DNA of 64,000 bases from Lentinus brumalis (GCA_001792895.1 MARA01000034.1:390442-454441), one strand, 5' to 3'. Counted from the stretch's first letter, positions 34,213 through 44,904 are shown. Made by a program: numbers and translations. Notes: generated by a model from the sequence alone, not told the origin.

Positions 34213-34526
34213 TCAACAATTGTGGACGCCGTGCGTGCAAGTCGTGCAGAATGCTCCCCCAACACCGTCCTCGACGCAGCACGGAGTCGAGCTCCCGAAG
34301 GTCTCCTCGCAGTACGAGTTCACGGCGGGAAACCCCGGGCCTCCGGCATTCGAAAGGTTGCACCCCCGTTGCGCTTCGCGACGACGGGCGCGGACCATTC
34401 GCGGATCTCGAGCGTGCCGTCGGCGCGGCGACATTGGCCACGAGCGTGGATGACCTCAGTGGTGGGGCTCGTAGAAACGGCCAATACGGCCGCCAGGAGC
34501 GCAAAGGCGAAAGTGAGGAAGCGCAT
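34213..34526 (-). pseudogene. Small secreted Cys-rich protein, family A copy 2
   Basis: Starts at 34526 with signal peptide MRFLTFAFALLAAVLAVSTS, then GQCRRADGTLEIREW. The frame then breaks at a run of five G (complement of C at 34363-34367); in the next frame it continues GCNLSNAGGPGFPAVNSYCE, STPCCVEDG and GGAFCTTCTHGVHNC to the stop at 34213. All eight cysteines of copy 1 (23190-23495) are present across the two frames, and no intron signal spans the break. One base in the G run decides whether the gene is alive, so this may be an assembly error. If intact it would be about 104 residues and secreted. Confidence 0.75.
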
Positions 34527-34649
34527 GGCAGGGATGTGGCGGGAAATTGAGTGCTGGTGAGCTATATGGCCTGGTGCGGGGCTGGATGCCTGTTCGAGCG
34601 GGGAGGTGAGACGTGTTGTCCTGCTTCTTCTGACCGAAAAGTACAGGCC

Positions 34650-34656
34650 TTTTATA
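34650..34656 (-). promoter_or_regulatory. TATA box of family A copy 2
   Basis: TATAAAA on the minus strand, 124-130 bases upstream of the start at 34526, almost the same distance as in family A copy 1. Confidence 0.6.
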
Positions 34657-35536
34657 CCGTCTTCAATGAACGGCAATCAAGGTTGCAGACATATCGAGGC
34701 GGCTCGCCCAATGTTGCGGCTCCCGCGCGCACTGCATCCCGCCGCGGGTTCAAGATGGCGTTGCCACCTTGCCGTTGTCATTCAATGCCGGCGTTGAGAC
34801 GTCGCATATAGATGTATCGCACCCAGCAACTCGGTTCGGGCTCGCAACAGACAGCCCGGATGTAAGAGTCTTGTGTTCTATGTGGCACCATTGAGCGCAT
34901 CACTTGGAACACAACCCGCAAGCCTAGCCCAGTGAGCGGCACCGCTCGAGGACAGGCGGTGCCATTGTATTGCAACGCTCAGGTCCACATGAAGCGTTCA
35001 TCCGTTTCACAGTCCGGTATGGAAAGCAGCGCAGGTGCCCCTAACTACTACACGATTGTGGTAAGCATCCTGTCCGAGACCAGAGCAACAGCACTCACCT
35101 GACTGTGAAGGTTCTCCGACTCCAGGACAAAGACCGAGAGCGACACGACCGACCGTATCAGGAGGTCGGTAACAACACAAGGCATCCATGCATACAGATT
35201 GGTAACGGGGAGAAGGATCATAATGTTACATACATGTCTGTACAAACCTAATCAATCTTGATGGTAAACAAGTTCAGAACCGAAGTAGTCAACATGAAGT
35301 CGTCGGCTGGCTGTGCATGAGCTACGGCCATCCAACGCATTACAAATTATAACGGTCATGAGGGCATGTCCCTGTAGGAGTTGGGTGTTGACGGAGAGGG
35401 CATAACAAGAATGAGAGGGGTGGCGCAGAGGGAGAATACGGCGATCACGTAGCAAATACACATAACCAAACTTGAGGGTATGGACACGAAAAGCAAGAAT
35501 AAGGCGCGGCGACACACGCATTGTGCATGGACGCGG
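34657..35536. other. Intergenic, nothing recognised
   Basis: No supported coding sequence between the secreted-protein promoter and the 3' end of the AT-hook gene. Confidence 0.5.
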
Positions 35537-38366
35537 TCAGATCACGTACACATCCTCCTTCTCGAGGCTGTACTCTTCAAGCTTGCGGTAATACTCGATG
35601 CGCTCGATGCGCTTCCGCTCGCGCACCTGCACCGCAGAGACATCAGCGACATCCCCGGACCATGAAACGCCATCGACACTACGCACCTCGTCCTCTTCAT
35701 CATCCACCTCTTGGGCTTTCTCCTTGCCTTTGCCCTTCGAAACCGGCCGTCCACGAGACGCCGAGCGTCCCCGGGGAGCCGCCGGAGCTGTACGGCCTGC
35801 AGAAGACAACGGAGCAGCGGCCCTGCCACGGCCCCGACCTCGTCCTCTCCCTCGTCCTCCTCCGCGGCCGCGTGCGCCACGAGTAGCCGGGGCTTTCGGC
35901 GGAGAGGAGTCATGACTGTCCCCGCTGTCGGACGTACTGTCGGGCTCGGGGATATTCTCCCGACCCTTGCCCTTGCCCCTCACAGCCGGCCGCCCTCTAG
36001 TAGCTTTCGTCGAAGTCGTCGCCCGGATCTTGGAACGTTTGGGGAGAAGCGCCTCGAGCTTACGTACTGCGACTCGAGGATCCGTATCTTCGCTACTCTC
36101 TTCGGCCTGCGCACGGGTGCGCTTCTTGCCCGCAACCGTTGGGGACTCGGGCTCTTCAAGCTCGAGTGTGGCAAGCGGCGGTCGAGGGCCCCTGGGACGC
36201 GCGACTGACGGCTTCACCGGTGACGGAGAGGAATTTCGCATGGATTTGGCGGTGAGGGGAGAGTCGGAGAAGAGGCCATCGTCAGAGAAGTGTGGGGTAG
36301 GAAGAGGACTGCGATGGTGCGCATTACGGTGCTTGTGAGGAGTACGAAGGGCGTGGCTTGGGCTGGCGGAGGAAGATGGAGGCTCGAAGAGTTCGCCTAA
36401 GCCTCTCTTGGCTTTGGCTTTGGCAGAGGCCAAAAGGATCGGGGCAACAGAAGCAAGATTCTCCTCGTCGCTATTGTAAACTTCCGATTCGCATTCCTCC
36501 ATGATTGCGTCGTTATCGTTGAAGTCATCAAGGGCAAGATGAGGTGGACGAAAATTCTCCTTATCTTCGTGCAGGTCGTAGTCCTCGGTGGGAACGTTCT
36601 CCTTGTCCTCGTCTTCCAGCTCATCCGCTTCGCCGAAGTGTGATAGTCCAGGACGGACAGGGTCAACATCAACGTAGAGGTCGTCGATATTGTGGCTGTC
36701 GTCGGATGGCATGGGGGTCGGGATACGGTCAGGGATAGGTTCTGAAGAGAGCACCTCGTCGAGCGCGAGCGTTCCAAGTGGCGCGCGTGCGGCACCTGGG
36801 GCCCTCGAGGACTCCGCCGCAGCATGGCGCTGCCGGAAGGACTTGAGTTTCCTCTCCGTAGCCAGCAGTCCGAAAGGATCGTCGTCGCTAAGATCCTCCT
36901 CGTGCCGATGGTCATACACGGGGCCCTGATTCTCGTCCGGCTCGTCCGAGGAGAAGCGATATCGCGGAAGCTGCTGCTGCGAAGTCGATGCCACGGGTTG
37001 CGAAGGCGGCGACGGAGGCGGAGGGGAAGATGGCGGCAGCGGGGAGTACGCGCGAGATATGCCAGCATTCCACTTCCTGATGCTACCGTCATGCCTTCCT
37101 CGAGGATGAAACGGTCCCAAGGATTCTCGCAAATTCTTGATGCGGCCCAACGGCGTGGACTCTACGGGAATGGGGGCGCGGATGATGCGAGCAGGGGACG
37201 GTGTGGCCAGGATAGCTCTCACCGCTTCAGACGCAGTGCTGTCGTCGTCGGCCACAGGGACAGAGTCCGGAGTAGCATACCGCTCAGGCTGCACTATGGG
37301 GAATATGGCGGGCGCGATGGAGCCAAGAGGTTGACGCGCGTGTTGGATCGCCGCAGAAGGAGACTCCGGAGAGGGAAGCACGCGGAGGGCCTGGGGTTGC
37401 TCGGCATGCAACTTATCGGCGGGTGGCTCAGCTACTTCGCCGATCATCAGGGACGCGGTGTGACCACCTGCATGTAACCGCTTACCTGCGTTGTTCTCCT
37501 GTGCTGAACGAACGTTATCAGGTACGGAGGCACCTTTCCTCGTGCGAGCTCGCTTCGCCCGTGCAGTTTGTGGCTTAAGTCTTTCATCAGCGGGTGGCTC
37601 AGCAACTTCGCGATCGTTAGCAAGGTAGTTGATGTGACCATTCGCCTGCGAACGCTCACCTGCATCGTCCTCCTGTAAAGGAGGAGCGTCCTCTGACACA
37701 GAGGCATCCTTCCTCGGCCGACTTCGCTTCGCGCGTGGGGCCGCCTGTGGCGCTTTCCTCACAAAGGCAATTTGTTCGACTGCTTCGTACCGATTAGCAG
37801 GACAAGCGATACGATTAGCTGCACGAAACTACTTACCTGCGTCACGCTCCGCGACAGACACCTCCGAGACTTCATCTGGCGCAGGGACATGACCTATGGT
37901 ACTGCTCAGACTTGAGCGGCGGGTCAGATACTGATCGGGCCCACCTTGCACTCCCTCCCCCTCATCCTCCATCTTCGCCTTCCTCGGTCGACCTCGCTTC
38001 GCCTGTACGGCTTGCGGCGCCTTCCGCACCGTTCCACGACGCGTCGCGCGCGGGGTAGGCGAGACTGGTGTCGCTGCCTGCGCGACGCGAGCTTCTGCAG
38101 ATATGCGCCGCTCGCAGCGCGTCCACACACCAAAATTGACGTTACTCACCTGTCGGAGTCACAGGCTCCTCCTCGTCATCTACCTCCATCTTTTCCTCCG
38201 CTGCCTTCTCCACATTCTTGCCCTTCGCTGTTCGACGAGGCCTGAGTGGAATCTCGACAACCGGGACGAGCTTCTGTTTGCCGGTCCGCGTGGTCTTTGG
38301 TTTCGGTTTCTGAGGTGTGTTGACTGGAGTCTTGTCTTGCAAGGCGGGTCTGCGTCGCGTTCGCAT
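35537..38366 (-). CDS. AT-hook nuclear protein with duplicated exons
   Basis: Six exons (38150-38366, 37837-38094, 37660-37779, 37486-37605, 35687-37434, 35537-35626) join in phase to about 850 residues. Exons 2, 3 and 4 each carry an AT-hook-like core (KRGRPRK, KRSRPRK, KRARTRK); a C-terminal RGRP plus a long RGG/GRGRG tract and SRGRP add further basic DNA/RNA-binding elements. The centre is acidic with Ser-Pro sites. The protein ends IERIEYYRKLEEYSLEKEDV-YVI. Exons 3 and 4 are both exactly 120 bases, flanked by phase-1 introns, and are repeats of each other. Introns 3, 4 and 5 (54, 51, 60 bases) are multiples of three without in-frame stops, so retention would lengthen rather than break the protein. 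Role: probably chromatin-bound; a remote relation of the C-terminus to sororin-like cohesin regulators crossed my mind but is not supported here. Confidence 0.8.
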
Positions 38367-38976
38367 GGTGAAGAAGGACGTGATGGTGGTGGTTAGAGAC
38401 GAAGACGCGACTCGACGCGGCGCCGCACTGCTGAACCCCGTGACCGCTATTGTCATTGTGACAACGTGACTCGTCACATTTCGAGGCCTCAGCTGTTGTC
38501 AGGCTTGAACTTTGCTTGAACTCCTCCTCCCAGGCGTACTGAGGAGTACTGAGGTCAAAACGTGCCTTGGACATCAATGAGTGCGACAGACCATGATGGG
38601 TATGTTCTGGGAGCTTTAAAACCGCTTGATGTTACAGTGTAGGAACACCCGATCGGCAACCGATCGGCGTACCGCGCTTGTACCGCGCACTATCATTGGC
38701 AGTACGAAGTATTGGGTATACGTAGGACCACTTGGCTCTCATGTGCGATGTGTAACAACAGGTGAGACATAGTGAAACATTCTCAGAGATCCGCAGTTCA
38801 AGTTCGGGTGCTAACTGACGGTGTAACGGTCGCTGTCCCCTCGAATGCCCGTGCACTCGTACTTATTGTGTAGGGCCGGCTTTCCCGCTGATGACACGTC
38901 GGCTAAGTGTGTCCTGTGCATATAAGACAGCGCCGCCAGCGACTCCGAAGGTCGATTTCTCGCAGGGTCCGCCTAC
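38367..38976. other. Intergenic between divergent genes
   Basis: Upstream of the AT-hook gene (-) and of the glycosyltransferase remnant (+). No further feature recognised. Confidence 0.5.
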
Positions 38977-40265
38977 ATGTTCGCCCCAAGGTCGCCCCCA
39001 ACCTCCGACAAAAAACACGTCGTCATCTTCACCATTCAGGCCTGGGGGACCACCATTATTCGCATCAACAGGAGTCCAGGCCACACCCGACCGAACCCGA
39101 GTGCTTATCGGTAGCGTACGAGTAAGTTTTACATCGCCATTTTGGCATTCGTATGCCAATTGACTCATCGCACACTGCACGCCCACCCCCAGAACCCTGA
39201 CTCTGCCTGACGCCATCCTAGTCTTCTCCACCGAGTCGTACGAGGCAGAGGCAGTCGCCGCCGTGCGCGAGTGGTATGGGGACATGAAGAAGTCCGCCTA
39301 CGTCGTCGGTATGATCTTGCCCCGGGGCTCACACGCGTCCTCCACCGAGAAAGTGCAATCCGCGGAGGCCACTCAGATCGAGGTCTTCCTCAATGACACC
39401 CTGAAGACGTCGGGGCAGAAGTCTTTACTCTATGCAAGTTGCTTCTGCTCGGCCTCATACCATATGCGGACTTCGCTAACTAGGGCAGCTAATCCAGATA
39501 TCCTTTGGGTCCGTTTACTGGCCTATTACCGCACCGGAGAAGCTCTGGGCCTTTCTCGACGTTGTGATGGAGCGCGATATTCCGTTCGTGGGTCTCACAG
39601 CCGCCCTTTTGCGTCCCGCCCATACCCACAGCAGCTGCTACAGATCTTAAGCCACGCATCCCCGTGGGCCCAAGTCCCGGACACGGTCAAGGAGAAGGTG
39701 CAAGCATACGGCAAGGGTCTTCTATCTCCATGGACGCCCCAGCAGGTCATCCTGAATCACCCGGTATGCATGACCTTGCACGCGGTATGACGGCTTCACT
39801 CATCGCCCTGCTGTGTTCAAATAGGCGACAGGCTGGTTCCTTGCTCATGGCGGGCAGAACGGCATCCAAGAGGCGATCGCAGCCGGTGTCCCGCAGTATG
39901 TATTCTCTTTATCGCCCTGCACTGCTGATCTTGACTTCAACGCCCCTTGCAGGATTCTGTGGCCGTTCAGCACTGACCAGCCTCCCAATGCCGTCCATCT
40001 GTCCGAGAATTTAGGTATCGCGTATGAGTTGATGGAAGTGCGTGTCGGCTACGGCTTGAAACCCATCTATCGCACGGGAAAGGGCCCTGTTGGCACAACC
40101 GACGCCGTGAAAGAGGAGGGACGGGAGGTCTTAAGCAAAGCGTTTGGAGAGGACGGTTCGCGCAAGCGTGCAAGGGTGCTCGAGCTGAGGAAAGCCATTC
40201 GTGCGGAGCATGAGCAAGGGGGGCACGCAAGGCGGGATATGCAGGCGTTCATTGATAGCTTGTAG
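38977..40265 (+). pseudogene. UDP-glycosyltransferase pseudogene
   Basis: N-terminal start at 38977 reads DKKHVVIFTIQAWG and HTRP, the usual opening of fungal UDP-sugar glycosyltransferases, but with an 11-codon insertion and a frameshift; it then jumps straight to DAILVFSTESYEAEAVAAVR (about 39215), so roughly 170-200 residues of the acceptor domain are missing. The C-terminal half is well kept through four introns: SLLY-ISFGSVYWP, DIPF-ILSHASPW, GLLSPWTPQQVILNHP, GWFLAHGGQNGIQEAIAAG (the sugar-donor motif, with Gly where Cys is usual), ILWPFSTDQPPNAVHLSENL and a proper TAG at 40265. Intron 39434-39497 starts with GC (GCAAGT) and has a CTAAC branch, a genuine GC-AG intron. Earlier introns and ends are intact, so inactivation seems recent. 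Confidence 0.8.
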
Positions 40266-40570
40266 ATGGATTACAGATAGAAGTTTTTGGTTTTCCATCG
40301 CAGGAAATCCCTGGGTCCGTCTTAAGGTGCGTTGCGGTCAGGAGGAGGGCGTTGAGATTCTGAGAATGTCCGGAAAAGGCAGTCTAGACGCCTGCGTTTC
40401 ACTAGGCGCTCTCACTCGCCAGCAACACTGGTACTTACTCAAACAGTACTTGCAACTCGAGTCACTGATACTCAACTGGTACTTTCCACCACTGCGCTTT
40501 TTTGAAACCTGCTATTTGCGTTCACAGGAGGGCCTACGGCTAAAGCGCAGCCCGGATGACACCTCTCAAC

Positions 40571-41184
40571 TAGTGACTTGCAAGTCCCGGCCTCAGGCCG
40601 TCAAGCCGTGAGGCCGAGCCCCCGTGCAGGCCGGGACAAGCCGGGCTTTGGATAGGGCTTTGGACGGCCTGACGGCTCGGCTCGATGATATGTGAAGCCC
40701 GAGCCGAGCCGTCAGGCCGGGGCTTAAACGCGCAGCTCATCCACGCCATGCAGGTCTCACTGTGACTATCAAGGTGCGTCAGAAGTGAAAGAATAACCAA
40801 CATCCAAGGACTCACCACTTATATCTTCCAGTTACACCGCTCCTCGCCGCTCTCAGCGGGCCACAGGACTTAGTCACTTACCTTCTCACTCAGGCTCGTA
40901 TGTCTGATCGCTCATATAGTCCTAGGGTCCCTGCACATGGTGAGTAACATGCGTTTGACCTCAGATAACCTGTATGAACGTCTGTAGAGCCCTCTGAACC
41001 TCCCCAGTTCGCAGTTTCCCAGGTGACCTCTCACTCACCCGAAGCCGCGGCTCAGGCCGGGCCAAGCCCCGGGCTTGGCCTGAGCCGTCCTGAGGGCCCG
41101 GCCTGAGGTTTCACCAAGCCCCGGCCGTCTGAAGCCGAGCCAAAGCCCCGGGCTTCAGGCCGAGCCGGGACTTGCAAGTCACTA
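40571..41184. mobile_element. Non-autonomous hAT element (MITE-like)
   Basis: Perfect 21-base terminal inverted repeats TAGTGACTTGCAAGTCCCGGC at 40571-40591 and, inverted, at 41164-41184. They are flanked by an 8-base target-site duplication CTCTCAAC (40563-40570 and 41185-41192), the size diagnostic for the hAT superfamily, and start with TAGTG, fitting the YARNG end consensus. About 614 bases, no transposase. Inside each end lie 120-150 bases dense in GGCC/AAGCCC/GGGCTT words, as expected for subterminal transposase-binding repeats. Each TIR contains the palindrome GACTTGCAAGTC. Confidence 0.9.
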
Positions 41185-41192
41185 CTCTCAAC

Positions 41193-42624
41193 GCGACGTC
41201 TTGGACATGCTCCTTCAAGTTGCTGTCGGCTCACACCATCAAGACGAATCCGCTCGAACCTCACCTGGACGGAGTAGCGCACTGCGTTTGGATGCTGCGC
41301 GTGCTTGGACTTTGTGGTTGACACGAGGTACGTGAGCCATGCTTGTGCACTCGTGACGGCGACGTTGTAGGCACACTACGACGTCGAGGCGAAGGGAGTC
41401 CACCGAAGAGTCGCTGCCGGAAGCTTTTTGCCTGGCATGCTGCCAGTGTGAGACATCCGTCCATGGCATGCCTGAAGAGAAGAAGAACTTCTTCAGCGGC
41501 GGAATTTGGACGCGCAACTGTGCGCGCGGGGAATCGTCTTCAGTTCCGTGTCTTCAGCGTCGACTCTGTATCAGAGCTGTGATTGCCTTCTGGCCCTCTC
41601 GGTTGTACTTTCGTTTATCTACCTATTTCTAAGGCTGACTTCTGCTGTGACTTGCTTTGCTGACAGCGGTCGGTGCGATACTCCTGCTGTGCACGCTCGC
41701 TCTTTCCGGCCCCTAATGGTTCAACCACGTCTAGACCTGACATCCGAGGGACTCATCATCAAACGAGGTGCATACACCCGCTTCTACCCTGTGGACCAGG
41801 ACGCCGAACTTGTGCAAGATCAGTGTTTGCTGACACTCTGTCTTCGTCTTACTTAACCCGCAAGCTGTCTGAATCTCCTACGGTGTCCTCGGTTTCTGGT
41901 CCTCGCATCCCAAGCGGAAGCCTACAGATGAACTCGATTGCTCCCTTTGTCAAGCACTCCGCGCGTCGGATTGTACCTCTGCAACTGTGACCGCTATTCT
42001 CGCTGTTAGGTGTGCTTCAATGAGCAGCCGCCTTCCTCTGTCACGACGCTCATTACGGCCGCCTGCAGACGCTCTTGTTTCGGCTCAACCTGCCGCCATG
42101 GGCCTACCTGCGAGTTCGACAGTGAACATCCAGCTCTCACACCTGTATGGCCACGCCTCAACTTCAAGATGTTCGACAAGTCACCATGCGGCGGCGCGAT
42201 ACATCAGCAAAATGCCCAGACGATTGTGAGCGGCAAGCAGCGCTTGCGAGCGTTCCGATCGCTCGCAATCGTCCAGAGGATAGCAAGAACTTGTTCTCTT
42301 TGCCTGGTAGTTTGCAAGCGGTACAATCTTACTGCAAGTCGAGTCTAATCGCATGCAAACGGATCCCATTGGGTACATCGCGCGCAGTCCTCATATGCGA
42401 TAGGCTCGAGTAGAAGAGATTGGGAGATGTACGAGCATGCTCGAAGTAGAGTATCTGGGTTAGATTTGGTTCATCGTCGGTAGTCGTCGGCTGGATGCAG
42501 TTCCATTGCTGTATGTTGGGAGGCATAAGAAGCATTGATTTCAAACAAAACGCGACATGGAGGTATATACATCAAAGCTACAAGCGAGTTGATGATGGCA
42601 TGCGAGCGGAGGGAGATGGGATAA
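41193..42624. other. No recognisable gene
   Basis: Open frames reach 121 codons but none shows a motif. A patch at 42230-42320 is rich in GCTTGC/GCGAGCG/CGATCG words similar to 43665-43775 and may be decayed repeat DNA. Confidence 0.4.
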
Positions 42625-43390
42625 TTAGATCGTGATGGAAGGAGTCGAGTCCGTCATGGGCTGCTCCTCCGAAGCGGACTGAGGGTTCTCGTGGGTCTGC
42701 TGCTCCGTAGCGGGACCCTGGGGTGTAGCAGCGGCTGCGCGCGCCGCTGCACGAGCCGCACGCTGGACCGCGAGGATCTCGTCGTCGGAGAGGTGCCGTC
42801 CAGGGCGGCGCGCGCACGGGTTGCGATTGCTGATCGCATCGCCGTAGACATTCCTGTGGGAGAGGATGAGTTGAGCGTGCTCGGATGGAGAGTAAGAATG
42901 TTCCTACGCATTCCACCATTGCAGTGTCTCCGTGGCCCAAACATCCTCCGGCTCGTTTGTTGGCTCGAAGAGCTTGACGAGGCGCTTGAAGAATAGGCGT
43001 CCCTTGAATGCACCGTCATCTTCTGTCCAGCGCGGGCACGAGGAGAGGATGTTCCGCATCTACAACACTGTGTCAGACAGATGCATGATGAGCTTAATAG
43101 CCGCGCCTGCTTACGAGAACGGCAACATAAGCGATCATGCGCGGCTCGACGCTGTGGACCTTGTAGATATGTGAGATACTGCCTCTTCCCGCGCTCTTCA
43201 TGCCAGGCGCAAGATTCACCGAGCCCGGGCTCGTGTAGATGTTACGAAGGGCCTGTACGAGATTGGTGAGCAAGGTATGTTTAATATAGTAGTTCTTACC
43301 GACCTTCAGGAGTGCTGGATGGCGGCAGAGACCTTCGAGGATGTCCTCGGGGTTGTAGAGACCCGCCAAACCCATAGCCCGGCAGGCAGT
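42625..43390 (-). CDS. DUF6698-like uncharacterised protein, 5' end unclear
   Basis: Clear 3' exons: 43115 joins 43059 over a 55-base intron (VEPRMIAYVAVL-MRNILSSCPRWTEDDG), and 42908 joins 42853 over 54 bases (TLQWWN-A-NVYGDAISN), ending with TAA at 42625. Upstream are LYNPEDILEGLCRHPALLK and ALRNIYTSPGSVN. The helix-rich order with an aromatic WW-N near the end is what I recall of DUF6698-type proteins, a family greatly expanded in agaricomycetes and often near repeats. The C-terminal tail is Ala/Gln-rich. The stretch between 43290 and 43340 has a GTAAGA...GTACAG intron-like segment that does not keep phase, and no convincing start codon exon is found, so the gene may be 5'-truncated. Function unknown. 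Confidence 0.55.
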
Positions 43391-43791
43391 CCCGTATGCG
43401 TAACAGAGCGCCGAATGCAGCGAAGCACTGCGACGCGCACAGCTCTTGCGGGACGTGTGGAGGCGCGTATGTGGTGCACGGATGGTCGAAGGACGGGCTG
43501 GTGGTGGTAGGCAGATGCCCAGTGCCAGGTGGCAGCCATGCTGACGCCGTCCGGGAGCGGATGTCCCACGCACATCGCGCCCACCAACTTCAGCCGCGCC
43601 ACAGCCTCGGTTCGGTCGAGTAGGCAAGGAGTACACATCGACAGCGAGAGGCTGGAATCACTACTACAGCCTTGCAAGCAAGCCCAGATTGCAAGGAGCT
43701 TGCTTAGGCTCGCAATCGGACTCAAGCGCGCTCGGAGATCGCGATCGGCGCAATCCTTCGCGAGCGTTTTCGGAATTTGCTGATGTAAGTA

Positions 43792-44057
43792 CTGTACTGA
43801 TCAATCGTTAGCGGCGCGTCACGCGTCACACGGCCCTCCGCCGTCCCTTATTTTGGCCGCTGTCACAGGTCACCGCGGAGTCCGCCGCTTGTGACGGCCA
43901 TAAATTGGGCGTTAAAGTGCCCAAAACGGTAATTTTGCGGCGCCTCCGGCGCCGCTCAGCCACCTGTCACATCTCAAGCGGTCCTCCGCCGCTCTGCCGC
44001 TACGGACCGACGCTGTCACACGCCGAACCCCCCGCCGCTAACGATTGATCACTACAG
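43792..44057. mobile_element. TA-flanked MITE
   Basis: Inverted repeats CTGTA(C/G)TGATCAATCGTTAGCGGCG, 25 bases with one mismatch, at 43792-43816 and inverted at 44033-44057, each bordered by TA (43790-43791, 44058-44059). TA flanks and TIRs fit a Tc1/mariner-like (Fot1/pogo-type) non-autonomous element. Length about 266 bases, no coding sequence, and a strong hairpin GGCGCCTCCGGCGCC at 43939-43953. Confidence 0.78.
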
Positions 44058-44059
44058 TA

Positions 44060-44498
44060 TATGGAACACGGAGGCCATTGCGTCGTGCCTTGCTAGTCCC
44101 ATGCAGACTATCTCGTCTTCATACGCATATCGCATATAACCTCTTGATCTCTGCCTCTTTCAATCGGAGAATTGACGTCTGTCTTGAGACAGCAATTGAG
44201 GAAGCATGTGGCCTCCGCCGAGTCCGCCCAATCACTATTGGGCGGTTATATAGACGCCCGCGAGAGGCTTCGTCGTCGCGTGAGGACCCCTGAATAAGCG
44301 CACTGAACTTACATCCCGAAACTATTGCAACAGGGAATGCTCAGCTTCGTAGCGCTGAGAAATATGTCCATATAAGGATATTGTTTGGCGCTGCCGCACA
44401 CGGCACGGTCCAGGACCCCGAAACCCCCATATCGCTGCACTTATATAGATTGTTACATTAGAAGGTAATGGTCAATAGTGAATGTTTACAAATGCGAC
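44060..44498. other. No recognisable gene
   Basis: About 440 bases between the MITE and a small gene; nothing supported. Confidence 0.4.
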
Positions 44499-44854
44499 CT
44501 AATCAACACATTCAACTTTGCCTTCCTCGTGAGCTACGTTCACGTCGTCGATCGCTGACTTTGTACCCATCGGGAGCGACTGACGAACTTCTACGGCGGC
44601 ATGTGAGTACCGCTATTGTCACCTGAACTCAATACGTACCAACATCATTCCGAATAGCGTCTTTCAAATCGCAATGGCGCGAACCAAACACACCCAAATC
44701 GCCCTTTGAACCGGACGGACGATCCTCTGACGTCCCATCCGGATTCTTCTGGACATGATCTCGTGCTAGAAAGTAAGCACCATTGCATATAAGTGATAAA
44801 GTACTCACCTTTGTTGCCAATATTCAGCTGTACGGTAGGGAAAGCGTGTGACAT
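44499..44854 (-). CDS. Small spliced gene, possible TET/JBP-like fragment
   Basis: Three exons (44809-44854, 44640-44765, 44499-44590; introns 43 and 49 bases) join in phase to 87 residues, with ATG and TAG. It begins MSHAFPTVQLNIGNKARDH, continues NPDGTSEDRPSGSKGDLGVF and DLKDAIRNDV, and ends HEEGKVECVD. The opening FPTVQLNI resembles FPTFQLNI in the dioxygenase-like gene at 54443-56959 (near 55915), so this may be a duplicated, shortened piece of such a gene. The fit of all splice joints argues that it was selected as coding sequence at some time. Without homologues I cannot assign a function. Confidence 0.45.
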
Positions 44855-44904
44855 TGTTGATGCGATGATATGGGACGCACTACTGACTATATATGTTCAG
44901 GCCC

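Noticed and set aside
35537..37762. Single 741-codon frame as the whole gene
   Set aside because: It reads through three introns with good donor, branch and acceptor sites and starts at GTG; the spliced six-exon model fits phases and repeats better.
40571..41184. CRISPR-like or tandem repeat reading of GGCC-rich segments
   Set aside because: The segments are inverted ends of a hAT element with target duplication; no spacers.
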